A stretch of 50,009 nucleotides of DNA from Natronorubrum sulfidifaciens JCM 14089 (GTDB lineage Archaea > Halobacteriota > Halobacteria > Halobacteriales > Natrialbaceae), in contig NZ_AOHX01000026.1 of the NCBI RefSeq assembly GCF_000337735.1, positions 376,647 to 426,655 of the forward strand, given 5' to 3'. The notes under the pieces are model-generated. The model saw nothing but the letters and a program-made list of their open reading frames with translations, did no database searches and had not been told where the DNA came from. A program made the translations under genes and the position numbers. This document shows positions 16,884 through 25,398 of this stretch, in pieces; the first letter of the stretch is position 1, and each line of letters begins with the position of its first letter.

Positions 16884-17540
16884 ATGGATTCCGCCGAACT
16901 GCTGGATTTGTTAGGGAACGAAAACCGGAGACGAATCCTTCGGTTACTGTCCCGCAAACCCTGTTATGTCACCGAAATATCCGACTACCTCGGCGTGAGT
17001 CCCAAAGCGGTCATCGAACACCTCCGAAAACTCGAGGACGCCGGCCTGATCGAGAGCCGGGTCGATGACCAGCGTCGCAAGTACTTCCATATCGCCCGTC
17101 ACGTTCGCCTCGAGGTCAACGTCTCGCCGTATGGGTTTGCGAGCAAGAGCGCCTATCCTGCAAACAGCAGCCTCGATATGACGACGTGCAGACACCTCTC
17201 GCTCGACGTCTTTTCCGACGAGATGGACGACCTCGACGACCTGTTGCACGCACTCGAGGACTTAGAACAACTCGAGAACGAACTCTCGCTGGCCCAGCGG
17301 TGGGTACAAGGTCGACTCTGTGACGTGCTCGACCAGATCTCCGAAACCGCCGGCACCGGCCCCGAAAGTCGAATCTACGCCGACGTGCTGGCGAGCATCC
17401 GAACGAAGCCGAAATCGGTGAGTGAACTCAGTCGAGACGTCGATGCACCCCGCGAGGTCGTCGCTGGGCTCCTCGAGTCGATGGCGGACGAAGGGATCGT
17501 CCAGCGGACCGAACGTGGCTGGGAGCTCTCGACGGAGTAG
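16884..17540 (+). CDS. ArsR-like regulator with two winged-helix domains
   Basis: A 218-aa protein. Residues 1-80 form an ArsR-type winged helix (LLDLLGNENRRRILRLLSRKPCYVTEISDYLGVSPKAVIEHLRKLEDAGLI). A middle helical segment (about 118-150) may dimerise. Residues about 165-216 form a second wHTH (VLASIRTKPKSVSELSRDVD...LLESMADEGIVQ). I use the ATG at 16884 rather than the GTG one codon earlier. It follows the secreted coiled-coil gene. The ligand or target is unknown; the Cys in 'KPCYVT' could sense metal or redox state (speculative). Confidence 0.9.
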   Translation: MDSAELLDLLGNENRRRILRLLSRKPCYVTEISDYLGVSPKAVIEHLRKLEDAGLIESRVDDQRRKYFHIARHVRLEVNVSPYGFASKSAYPANSSLDMTTCRHLSLDVFSDEMDDLDDLLHALEDLEQLENELSLAQRWVQGRLCDVLDQISETAGTGPESRIYADVLASIRTKPKSVSELSRDVDAPREVVAGLLESMADEGIVQRTERGWELSTE

Positions 17541-17557
17541 CCCGACGGACGACAGCC

Positions 17558-18121
17558 TCACTCGATCTCACGGGTGAGCCCGGTTCGCAGGTCGCGGCCG
17601 AAGTAGTAGCCGACGAGCGAGGCGACGAGCCCGACGGCGACACCAACGGCGACAACGGTCTGGAACGAGCCCGCAGCGGCGAGAAAGGCGTTACTGGCCA
17701 CTGCAGACACCGCACCGACCGACGTTCCGGCGGCAGTGAGCTCGAGATAGCGCCGTTTGGACGTCAAGAGGCCGATCGCAAACGCGACGCCGAGGATGCC
17801 GATGATCCGTCCGGCGATCGGAATCGTCGTCCCGCCGGCGAGCAACCCGGTTCCAAGAAGGAGGACGAACGCGAGAAACGCCTTCGGTGAGAAATAAGAG
17901 TCTGCCGCAAGCCACGACCGGAGGCCGACACGCCGCGTGCTATCGTCGGCTGCCGTCGACGCGTGCGTTTCGTTCGGACGGTGACCCCTCTCGGAGTCCG
18001 TTGACGCCGATGTCTCATCGCTACCGGCCTCGAGGCCAGCATCCGAGAGGAGCCGATCCGTTTCCTCGAGGAGGTCATCGGTGTCGCGGGGTTTGGTCAC
18101 CTCGTCCGAGCGGTCGCTCAT
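17558..18121 (-). CDS. Conserved haloarchaeal membrane protein with acidic N-terminus
   Basis: A 187-aa protein from the ATG at 18121. The first 80 residues are acidic and low in complexity, with no signal. Then about four hydrophobic segments follow (FLAFVLLLGTGLLAGG..., IIGILGVAFAIGLL, SVGAVSAVASNAFLAAAG, VVAVGVAVGLVASLVGYYFG), ending FGRDLRTGLTREIE. The Gly/Ala-rich helices recall DUF456-type proteins, but I cannot place it. It is convergent with the regulator ending at 17540. Confidence 0.8.
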   Translation of the reverse strand: MSDRSDEVTKPRDTDDLLEETDRLLSDAGLEAGSDETSASTDSERGHRPNETHASTAADDSTRRVGLRSWLAADSYFSPKAFLAFVLLLGTGLLAGGTTIPIAGRIIGILGVAFAIGLLTSKRRYLELTAAGTSVGAVSAVASNAFLAAAGSFQTVVAVGVAVGLVASLVGYYFGRDLRTGLTREIE

Positions 18122-18237
18122 ATGAGCCCATTGCGTAGCGGACAGCATGGGTTTTTCCCTGCGTGGTGCACACCGCTGTTTTCGCTCCCCGATACGAGGG
18201 CTCCGTTTTTTCACGCCGGGAGCGGTACCACTGTTCG

Positions 18238-18435
18238 ATGAGCGCCGAGTTGCTCGCGTTCGGTGTCAGCGCACTCGCCCTCGGAATCGGGGTGTTGGTT
18301 GCTGCTCGCCACCTCTATCCGCGACTCGAGTTGCCTGCTGATGCCGAGTCCTCACTCGAGTTGTTGACCGCGATGATCGCCGGTATTCTTCTGCTGACTG
18401 GGCTGGGACTGGTTCTGCTCAGTCTGTTCGGCTGA
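18238..18435 (+). CDS. Small two-helix membrane protein
   Basis: A 65-aa protein with hydrophobic segments at about 4-24 (LLAFGVSALALGIGVLVAARH) and 43-64 (TAMIAGILLLTGLGLVLLSLFG). The ATG at 18238 is supported by a TATA-like GTTTTTT about 28 bp upstream. It has no recognisable family and lies 85 bp before gatD on the same strand. Confidence 0.65.
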   Translation: MSAELLAFGVSALALGIGVLVAARHLYPRLELPADAESSLELLTAMIAGILLLTGLGLVLLSLFG

Positions 18436-18520
18436 GGGGAGGCGCTGACAGTGCCTGTGCAGTCGAGACGCTGGCCGCAGAAAGCGTGCCTTCAAGTCCG
18501 ACGCCACGCAACGCCCACGC

Positions 18521-19771
18521 ATGAATCCAGGCGATCGCGTTCGCGTCGACCGCGCGGATCGCACGTACGAAGGCGTGTTACTCCCCTCGAGCACCGATGA
18601 CCACCTCGTCGTGAAACTCGAGGGCGGCTACAACGTCGGTATCGACCGCGCCGAGGCTGACGTCGAACTGCTCGCGGAGGACGTCTACGAGATCGACGGC
18701 ACCGATGCGACGGGCGACGACGGCGCCTCGGAAATCGAGTTCGACGACGACTTGCCGACGATCTCGCTCATCTCGACGGGTGGCACGATCGCGTCGACGG
18801 TCGACTACCGCACAGGTGCGGTGACGGCACAGTTCGACGCCGAGGACGTCCTGCGCGCCGTGCCCGATCTGGCGGGCCGGGCCAACTACCGCGGGCGCGT
18901 CGTCGCGAACATTCTCTCGGAAAACATGGAGCCACCGCTCTGGCAGGACCTCGCCGACGCCGTCGCCGAGGAGATCGAAGCCGGGGCCGACGGCGTCGTC
19001 GTCATGCACGGCACCGACACGATGCAGTACTCCGCATCGGCGCTCTCGTTTATGCTCGAGACGCCCGTGCCGATCGTCTTCACGGGCTCGCAACGCTCGG
19101 CCGACCGACCGTCCTCCGACAACGTGATGAACGCCGTCTCGGCCGTCGAAGCCGCCAAAAGCGACTGCGCGGAGGTGCTGGTCTGTATGCACGCGACCGA
19201 AAGCGACGACGTCTGTGCGCTCCATCGCGGCACGCGCGTCCGGAAGAACCACACCTCCCGCCGAAATGCGTTCGAGACCGTCGGCGCGGAGCCGCTCGGC
19301 GAAGTCGAGTACGAGACCGAGGAGCTCACATTCCGTCGTGACTACCAGCAGCGCGGCGCAGTCGACCTCGAGCGAGCCACGGCCCTCGAGGACGACGTCG
19401 AACTGCTCAAGTTCACGCCCGGGATGGACCCCGCCTTCCTCGACGTCGTCGAGGGAAGCGAAGGCCTGATCATCGAAGGCACCGGCCTCGGTCACGTCCA
19501 CACCGACCTCATCCCCCGGATCGAAGAACTGATCGACGACGGCACGACGGTCGTCATGACGAGTCAGTGTCTCGAGGGCCGAGTCTGTGACCGGGTCTAC
19601 GATACGGGCCGAGACCTGCTCGAGGCGGGCGTCGTCGAAGCCGGCGATACGTTGCCGGGGACGGCGAAAGTCAAACTGATGTGGGCACTCGAGCACAGCG
19701 TGGATGTCGAAGAGGCGATGGGGACGTCGCTGGCTGGCGAGATTCAACAGCGGTCGGTGCCCTGGGAATAA
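18521..19771 (+). CDS. gatD: Glu-tRNA(Gln) amidotransferase subunit D
   Basis: GatD is the asparaginase-like subunit of the archaeal GatDE amidotransferase. It releases ammonia from glutamine, which GatE uses to turn Glu-tRNA(Gln) into Gln-tRNA(Gln). The 416-aa protein has the N-terminal small barrel (1-60), an Asp-rich linker, and an asparaginase domain with the nucleophilic Thr in STGGTIAS (85-92) and HGTDT (163-167). The length is normal. gatE is not in the window, as in other archaea where the two genes are unlinked. Confidence 0.97.
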   Translation: MNPGDRVRVDRADRTYEGVLLPSSTDDHLVVKLEGGYNVGIDRAEADVELLAEDVYEIDGTDATGDDGASEIEFDDDLPTISLISTGGTIASTVDYRTGAVTAQFDAEDVLRAVPDLAGRANYRGRVVANILSENMEPPLWQDLADAVAEEIEAGADGVVVMHGTDTMQYSASALSFMLETPVPIVFTGSQRSADRPSSDNVMNAVSAVEAAKSDCAEVLVCMHATESDDVCALHRGTRVRKNHTSRRNAFETVGAEPLGEVEYETEELTFRRDYQQRGAVDLERATALEDDVELLKFTPGMDPAFLDVVEGSEGLIIEGTGLGHVHTDLIPRIEELIDDGTTVVMTSQCLEGRVCDRVYDTGRDLLEAGVVEAGDTLPGTAKVKLMWALEHSVDVEEAMGTSLAGEIQQRSVPWE

Positions 19772-19772
19772 C

Positions 19773-19955
19773 TCAGTTGTTACGGGCTTGCAGCGCCGTT
19801 TCAAGTGCTTTCAACGGATCTGTCTCGAGAGCTGCCTTGATCTCCCGTTCGGTCTCCGTCGAAAAGCAACGCCGCTCCAAGAACTCTTTGACACCCTCTC
19901 GTGCCTGTTCGATATCCGAACGGTGTAGTTCCGACTTCATGCTAGCCCCTATCAT
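19773..19955 (-). CDS. Small hypothetical protein, leaderless
   Basis: A 60-aa protein starting MIGASMKSELHRSD. It is charged and helical (EQAREGVKEFLERRCFSTETEREIKAALETDPLKALE), with no membrane segment. A strong TATA-like TATATTTA on the minus strand (19978-19985) lies 23-30 bp before the ATG at 19955, which supports a real transcript. Residue composition resembles small antitoxin-like or adaptor proteins, but no partner toxin is adjacent. It ends one base after the gatD stop, so the two genes converge tightly. Confidence 0.6.
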   Translation of the reverse strand: MIGASMKSELHRSDIEQAREGVKEFLERRCFSTETEREIKAALETDPLKALETALQARNN

Positions 19956-19977
19956 GGCTGTAGGTCGCACGGTTTGA

Positions 19978-19985
19978 TAAATATA
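19978..19985 (-). promoter_or_regulatory. TATA box of the 60-aa gene
   Basis: TATATTTA on the minus strand ends 22 bp before the ATG at 19955 and stands out in a GC-rich genome. Confidence 0.6.
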
Positions 19986-20100
19986 CCTGAATGTGTTACT
20001 TTCGTATCAAATAGAGTCGTCCAGTCGGACCTGACACCGGTTGTCGATTCTGCGAAGTGCTTTGACGTGTGGCCACCTGAGTGAATATGTTTCACGGACA

Positions 20101-21039
20101 ATGGCTTCCGACTCCACCCCCTCCATCGAGATTCGCCGTGCGACCCACGACGACTACGACGCTGTCGTCGACTTTACGAGCGAGATCTGGACCGACCGCG
20201 GCGGTGACTACATTCCTGAGGTCTATCACGACTGGCTCGAGGACGACGACGAGACGGGCAAGAAGACGTTCCTCGCGACGGTCGATGGCGAGGCCGCTGG
20301 TATTGTTCAGGCGGTGATGCTCACGGCCGATGAGGCCTGGTTTCAGGGCATTCGCGTCGCGGCCGACTACCGAGGACGAGGTGTCAGCCACCGGCTCAAT
20401 GAGGCCTGTTTCGACTGGGCGCGAGCGCAGGGGGCAACGGTCGCTCGCGTGATGATCTTCTCGTGGAACACGGTCTCGATCGGTGCTGCGCGGGCCAGCG
20501 GCTACGAGCCGATCACTGAGTTCCGGTTCTCCCACCCGACCCCCGATCCGGACGCCGAGGGACCACTGTCGGTCTCGAGCGATCCCACCGCTGCGTGGCG
20601 CTACTGGACTCACAGCGACGCCCGCACCCAGCTCTCGGGACTCGGGCTTGCCCCGGAAGCGTCGTGGGCGATCAGAGAGCTGACGCGGGCAGATTTCGAC
20701 CGATTCGCGGACGAGACGGCCGTCTTCGCCGTCGAGGGCGAGGCTGGCCTTTCGGGTGCGGCCTACCGTTCACGAACGGTTGAACGAGATATCGAGGATG
20801 AGTCGGGCGACTCGAGCACTGAAACGTGGGCCGAGTACGGCGTCGGTGCGTGGGACGACGCCGCTGCTGCGCGCTCGCTGTTCGCGGCGATTGCTCGCGA
20901 CGCGACCGCCTGTGGGGCCGACGAAACGCGTGTCCTGATCCCCGAGACCGCCCGTGCGGTCAGCGACGCCGCCTACACGGGGGTTACACTCGCGGAAGAG
21001 CCGGATTTCGTCCTCGGGATCGATCTCGCGGTGGCGTGA
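20101..21039 (+). CDS. GNAT family N-acetyltransferase
   Basis: A 312-aa protein with an N-terminal GNAT domain (about 8-150). The acetyl-CoA-binding motif A is 'IRVAADYRGRGVSHRLNEA', with 'RVMIFSWNTVSIGAARASGYEP' as motif B. The C-terminal half (about 190-312) looks like a second, degenerate GNAT fold ('DETRVLIPETARAVSDAAYTG'). The ATG at 20101 is chosen over an upstream frame because conserved sequence begins at IEIRRATHDDYDAV. The substrate is unknown. Confidence 0.9.
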   Translation: MASDSTPSIEIRRATHDDYDAVVDFTSEIWTDRGGDYIPEVYHDWLEDDDETGKKTFLATVDGEAAGIVQAVMLTADEAWFQGIRVAADYRGRGVSHRLNEACFDWARAQGATVARVMIFSWNTVSIGAARASGYEPITEFRFSHPTPDPDAEGPLSVSSDPTAAWRYWTHSDARTQLSGLGLAPEASWAIRELTRADFDRFADETAVFAVEGEAGLSGAAYRSRTVERDIEDESGDSSTETWAEYGVGAWDDAAAARSLFAAIARDATACGADETRVLIPETARAVSDAAYTGVTLAEEPDFVLGIDLAVA

Positions 21040-21068
21040 GTCCCTGTGTGGTTCGGGATCGACGGCGG

Positions 21069-21353
21069 CTATCCGCCGCTGACCGGCGGGAACAGCGCCA
21101 GTTCGTCGTCGGCCTCGAGTGCTGTCTCGAGGCCTTCTTCTTCGACTAAGACGTTCGTGCCGTTCCGAAGCACGTTGATCTGTGAGCGGAGGTCGCCGTC
21201 GTCGTCGAGAACGCGCTCCTCAAGGGCGGGACGCCCGTCGAGCAGTTCCTCGAGGGCGTCGCCGACGGTGTCACCCGCGGCTGTGTCGACGGTGACGTGT
21301 TTGTCGCCTGCGTGTTCGGCGAGATCTGCGAAGAGTTTCCATTCCGTGGGCAT
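21069..21353 (-). CDS. samp1: Ubiquitin-like small archaeal modifier protein SAMP1
   Basis: A 94-aa beta-grasp protein: MPTEWKLFADLAEHAGDK, 'INVLRNGTNV' and a C-terminal diglycine (FPPVSGG). This is the pattern of Haloferax SAMP1, which is adenylylated by UbaA and conjugated to target lysines, and also acts as sulfur carrier (MoaD-like) in molybdopterin synthesis. The ATG at 21353 gives the family N-terminus. It lies 71 bp downstream of two TrkA-C genes on the same strand. No UbaA or MoaE gene is nearby. Confidence 0.93.
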   Translation of the reverse strand: MPTEWKLFADLAEHAGDKHVTVDTAAGDTVGDALEELLDGRPALEERVLDDDGDLRSQINVLRNGTNVLVEEEGLETALEADDELALFPPVSGG

Positions 21354-21424
21354 ACGTGGCGGTATCGGTGCCGACGGCAAGTAGCTACCGCTCCCCTGTG
21401 TGTGCTGCCGTCGACGACGTCCCC

Positions 21425-22636
21425 TCACCGCTCCAGTTCAGCGACCCGGCGTAGGGCGTCCGGGCGACCCAGCACGTAGGCAACGTCGCCGGCCTCGAGT
21501 CGAACATCGTCGTCGGGTAACGCGAGCGGGTCGTCGTCCGTCCCGGCGCGCTCGAGGGCGATCGCGAGTACCGGGAGCGAGCCAACCGTTGCTCCCTCGA
21601 GTGTGTCGCCCGCGGCGACCGATAGTGTGGTCACGGTTTCGTCGGCCGCCCGAAGCAGCGAGACGAGGTCTCGATCCGCCTCGGCGTCCCGTGGCAGCGT
21701 CACCAGCCGGTACGTCGGGTCGTCGCTTTCGGTGTCTGGTCCATCATCCTCCGTCGGAGACACCCGTTCGGTCGCCCCTCGGTGTCCCATCGTTTTCGCG
21801 TCGGCGGCGTCGATCGCAACGGTCGCAACGTCGTCCGCGACACCGCGAAGTTCGCCGCTTGCGACCCGCCGGGCTGGCGCCACGTCCGAGCGCCAGATGC
21901 GAACGGCGTCGCCGGGACTGGCGTCGGGTGCAGGGTCGGCACGGATCGCGACGGCGACACTGCCCGGCGCGAGCGTGGGGCCGATCCCTGCCGGGCGGCT
22001 GCCGACTGCGAGATACGTGATCGTCCCGTCGGCTGCGAACTCCACGTCGACGTGACCGATTCCGTAATCGCGCTCGAGTCGATCGGTGAGTCGCTCCCGG
22101 CGCTGCTCCTCCGAGAGTCGACGCGGCAACAGCACCGTCTGACCGGCGAGTTCTGTTTTCGTCTCGGCTGGGACGGGATCGTAGCCGTCGACGTCCGCGA
22201 TCTCCGCGGGGAGGTCGATGGTGACGACGCGGCCGGCCGAGCGAACGAGTTCGCTGACATCGGTGATCGTCTGCGGAGCCGTCATCGAGAACACGTCTCG
22301 AGCGAGGTGATTGCCGAGTCGCCGGCCGCCGTCGGCGGCGATCGCACTCACGGCGAAGACGGTGACCGTGTAGACAGCTGTCTCCGGGTCGAGCAACGGC
22401 GTTTCGCCGATGATCGCATCCTGCAGTGCCGTCTTGGTGTTCAGCCAGATCGCGACCATCGAGACGCCACAGAGGATCGCCACCCCTTCGGGAATCTCGT
22501 CGGTACTGTACCAGCGGTAGATGAACGCAACGCCGAGACTGCTGCCACCCGCGAGCAAACTGAAGCCAAGCAGTCGCCCGATCGCGTCGAACAGCGTCTC
22601 CGACGTGATCGTCTGGGCGACGACAGACTCGATCAC
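21425..22636 (-). CDS. Membrane protein with C-terminal TrkA-C (RCK_C) domain, second of pair
   Basis: A 403-aa protein starting at GTG 22636. It has three N-terminal helices (about 18-40, 50-70, 84-105), a central domain with 'DLPAEIADVDGYDPVPAETKTELAGQTVLLPRRL', and a C-terminal RCK_C domain (about 330-400: TTLSVAAGDTLEGATVGSL... LEAGDVAYVLGR) that typically binds ligand in K+ systems. There is no pore signature. It lies 43 bp downstream of a paralogue with the same plan, so the two likely form a complex, perhaps regulating the K+ channel encoded divergently at 24118. Confidence 0.85.
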   Translation of the reverse strand: MIESVVAQTITSETLFDAIGRLLGFSLLAGGSSLGVAFIYRWYSTDEIPEGVAILCGVSMVAIWLNTKTALQDAIIGETPLLDPETAVYTVTVFAVSAIAADGGRRLGNHLARDVFSMTAPQTITDVSELVRSAGRVVTIDLPAEIADVDGYDPVPAETKTELAGQTVLLPRRLSEEQRRERLTDRLERDYGIGHVDVEFAADGTITYLAVGSRPAGIGPTLAPGSVAVAIRADPAPDASPGDAVRIWRSDVAPARRVASGELRGVADDVATVAIDAADAKTMGHRGATERVSPTEDDGPDTESDDPTYRLVTLPRDAEADRDLVSLLRAADETVTTLSVAAGDTLEGATVGSLPVLAIALERAGTDDDPLALPDDDVRLEAGDVAYVLGRPDALRRVAELER

Positions 22637-22679
22637 GCCCGCTCACCTCGTCGCCGCCCTCGAGGCCGCGGTGTCGCGC

Positions 22680-23930
22680 TCATCGGGCAACCGCCTCCGA
22701 AAACGTCTCGACCGCCGACTCCGGACCCGCGACGAACACCTCGTCGCCGGCCTCGAGTGCGCGTTCGATGCCGGGGCCGAACACCCAGCCGTGCTGGCGA
22801 CCGCTCGTCTCGCTGCCCTGTCGGCGGACGGCCAGCACCGTCACGTCCGCCGTGGTGACAGGCCCGTCGTCGGTGCCAGCCGTGCCGACCGTGAGCCGGC
22901 GGACGACGTAGCCGGCCCGTCTGATCAGCCCGAACGCCTCGAACTCCTGGCTTGTCCCCCGCGAGTGCACGACGAGTCGGGGCTGGTCGGCCTCGAGCAG
23001 CGACGCGACCGCACGACGAGCGACGGCGACGGTGACACGACCGACGCCGCCGGCACTCGCCCCGGCCGGGCGGGTCGGCGGCTCCGGCTCTGTATCCCTC
23101 TCGCCGTCGTCGGTTCCGGCCGAGCCGTTCGTCGCCGGTTCGGCATCGGCTGCCGCGTCGGCGTCGGCCACATCCCGTTCGGTTCGGGCACTCAGGACGG
23201 TGCCGTTGATCGTCCGATCGCCCGACTGAATCGCAACGGTATCGCCACGGGCTAACCCCGTCGGGACCAACGTTGCAAGCGAGACGGCGCGCTGTCCCTC
23301 GGGGACTCGCCGAGAGAGGCCACCCGACGGCGGCGCGGCGACAATCGTCGCCCGCGCTTGCTCGTCGATCGTTACGTCGACGTCGGCCAGATCGTGGTCC
23401 GTCCGCAGGCGTTCCTCGAGTCGAACCTCGAGTTCCGAGAGTGGGATGTCGGCGGGGAGTCGCCACGAGCCGGCCTTCAGTGAGGTCCGAAGCTCGGACG
23501 ACAGCGGTGGATAGCCTTCCAGATCGCGGATCTCGCCGGTCGGGCGAACCGTCACCTGCCCCATCGTCCCGACGAGTTCGACGACGTCGGCCGACAGCGT
23601 CCGCTGGCGGATCGAGGTCAACGAAAGTCGGCGCGGGAGCTCCGCGCCGAGTTTATCGCCCTGATTGTGGGCGTAGAGCGCGAGCATGAGGACGACGAGA
23701 ACGGCGACGAGCAGCCGTGGCGATTGGGCGATGTCGGGTTCGACGAGCCCAAGCAGCCCACCCTGCACACTCGCGATCGACAGCGCGAGCACGACGACAC
23801 CGAACCCGGGGAGCGTGACGCCGGTAAAGTAGCGAACGAGAAAGCCAAGCGAGCCGGCGACGAACGCGGGAACGATGCCGGTCAGGAGCCCGAGATAGAG
23901 CCCGAGCAGTATCTCGACCGGGAGTGTCAT
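22680..23930 (-). CDS. Membrane protein with C-terminal TrkA-C (RCK_C) domain, first of pair
   Basis: A 416-aa paralogue of the next gene: three helices (about 5-33, 38-62, 68-88), then 'TGEIRDLEGYPPLSSELRTSLKAGSWRLPADIPLSELEVRLEERL'. A low-complexity acidic linker (about 240-290) precedes a C-terminal RCK_C-like domain (about 340-416, ending 'ALEAGDEVFVAGPESAVETFSEA'). No Rossmann GxGxxG motif or pore loop is visible, so it is not a classic TrkA. It is divergent from the K+ channel gene across 187 bp. Confidence 0.85.
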   Translation of the reverse strand: MTLPVEILLGLYLGLLTGIVPAFVAGSLGFLVRYFTGVTLPGFGVVVLALSIASVQGGLLGLVEPDIAQSPRLLVAVLVVLMLALYAHNQGDKLGAELPRRLSLTSIRQRTLSADVVELVGTMGQVTVRPTGEIRDLEGYPPLSSELRTSLKAGSWRLPADIPLSELEVRLEERLRTDHDLADVDVTIDEQARATIVAAPPSGGLSRRVPEGQRAVSLATLVPTGLARGDTVAIQSGDRTINGTVLSARTERDVADADAAADAEPATNGSAGTDDGERDTEPEPPTRPAGASAGGVGRVTVAVARRAVASLLEADQPRLVVHSRGTSQEFEAFGLIRRAGYVVRRLTVGTAGTDDGPVTTADVTVLAVRRQGSETSGRQHGWVFGPGIERALEAGDEVFVAGPESAVETFSEAVAR

Positions 23931-24117
23931 TGTGGGCGACAGGCCCGGGAGCGATAAAGGAGTACCGACGTGGGCAGCCGGTCACAGAGATTACGACTCG
24001 AGAGCGGTGGCAGGCGATCGGGGTGGCTGTCGTCGGGCGAGTTCATCGTTCGGTGATCGCCACGCGGCCGTCCATCGGAGACGGAGGCGTTAACTAATGT
24101 CGTCTCCGACCCGGTGT

Positions 24118-25311
24118 ATGGTCGGTGAGGCACTGTTCGAGCGGCTCCCGGACAACTGGAAACGGATCGTGACGGTTCGTGCAGCCGTTGGACTTGCGCT
24201 GTCCGTTGCACTCCTCTCGGTCGTGACGGGAGTGTTGCATATCGGGCAGGAGACTGTCGATTACGGCCCGCTCGCGGGGTCCGTCCCGGCCGCCGTTCAG
24301 GAGGCTGTCGGCTTTACCGGCGCACTGACCGGCTTTCTGATGGTCGGCAGTGCGCTCGCTTTGCGTCGGGGGCTGCGAGCCGGCTGGTGGGCGACGCTGA
24401 TCCTCATGCCCGTAACGGCGGTTCAGGGGCTGTTACAGGTGAGTCAGTACTCGCTGCCACTGGTCGTGCTCTCGATGCTCTCGGTTCCGTTTCTCCTGTT
24501 TACCCGCAAACGATTCGACCAAGAGCTAGCGCTGACCACGACACAGCTCGCGGCCGGTGGCGCGCTCGTCGGTGTGCAGGCGTACGGCACCTTCGGCGCG
24601 TACGCGCTCCGCGAGGATTTTGACGGGATCACGAACATTCTCGATGCCTTTTATTTTACGCTGATCACCTCGAGCACCGTCGGCTACGGCGACATCGGTC
24701 CGGAGACCCATGAAGCGATGCTGTTTACGATGTCCGTGGTCGTTCTCGGCGTGGCTAGTTTCGGTATCGCCATCGGGGCACTCGTCGGCCCAGCGATTCA
24801 GACGAGAATCACGAAAACACTCGGAAAGATGACCGACTCACAACTCGAGATGCTCGAGGATCACATCCTCGTCCTCGGCTACGGCGAACTGACGGAACCG
24901 ATCGTCGACGAACTCGCAAGCAACGGCCAGGCGTTCGTCGTCGTAACGAACAACCGTGATGTCGCCCCGTCGCTCACTGACCGCGGGATTGCGGTGATCA
25001 CCGGCAACCCAAGCGATGAAGGGCCACTTCGACGGGCAAAAATTGACCGCGCACGCGCAATTCTCGTCGCAACCAACCGTGATGCCGAAGACGCACTCGC
25101 GATCCTCACTGCCCACCAACTTGCACCCGACACGCGCATCGTCGCCGCTGCGACCGACCGTGAGAACACCCGCAAACTCGAGCACGCTGGTGCGGACGCG
25201 GTGATCAGCCCCGCCGTGTTGGGCGGCCATCTGCTGGTTCGGTCGGCACTCGGCAGCGATGATAGCGACCTGATTCAGCAGTTCATCGACGGCGACCAGC
25301 AGTCGGGCTGA
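24118..25311 (+). CDS. Potassium channel with RCK (TrkA-N) domain
   Basis: A 397-aa protein. Several hydrophobic helices fill residues 20-160, then a pore loop with the K+ selectivity filter TVGYGD (187-192) and an inner helix (about 200-225). An RCK domain follows with the nucleotide-binding GYGELTEP (254-261). It should pass K+ under control of NAD(H)/ATP-type ligands, central to 'salt-in' osmoadaptation. The ATG at 24118 is preferred over 24097 because the TATA-like TTAACTA (about 24089-24095) lies about 25 bp upstream. The divergent TrkA-C pair suggests a common regulon. Confidence 0.93.
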   Translation: MVGEALFERLPDNWKRIVTVRAAVGLALSVALLSVVTGVLHIGQETVDYGPLAGSVPAAVQEAVGFTGALTGFLMVGSALALRRGLRAGWWATLILMPVTAVQGLLQVSQYSLPLVVLSMLSVPFLLFTRKRFDQELALTTTQLAAGGALVGVQAYGTFGAYALREDFDGITNILDAFYFTLITSSTVGYGDIGPETHEAMLFTMSVVVLGVASFGIAIGALVGPAIQTRITKTLGKMTDSQLEMLEDHILVLGYGELTEPIVDELASNGQAFVVVTNNRDVAPSLTDRGIAVITGNPSDEGPLRRAKIDRARAILVATNRDAEDALAILTAHQLAPDTRIVAAATDRENTRKLEHAGADAVISPAVLGGHLLVRSALGSDDSDLIQQFIDGDQQSG

Positions 25312-25317
25312 CCGTCC

Positions 25318-25398
25318 TATAGTACCAACTGAACCGACTGACACACGCATCGCACAGCCATCGTGCGATACGTGCAGTGATTTTCAGTGGCTACTATA
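25318..25398. repeat. 81-bp inverted-repeat element forming the 3' end of deoC
   Basis: The arms TATAGTACCAACTGAA (25318-25333) and TTCAGTGGCTACTATA (25383-25398) are inverted repeats with 14 of 16 matches. Between them is a hairpin ATCGCAC...GTGCGAT. The right arm contributes the final codons (YSSH) and stop of deoC, so the element seems to have inserted into or grown at that gene's end. It lies between convergent genes and may be a MITE-like remnant or a bidirectional terminator. Confidence 0.65.
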
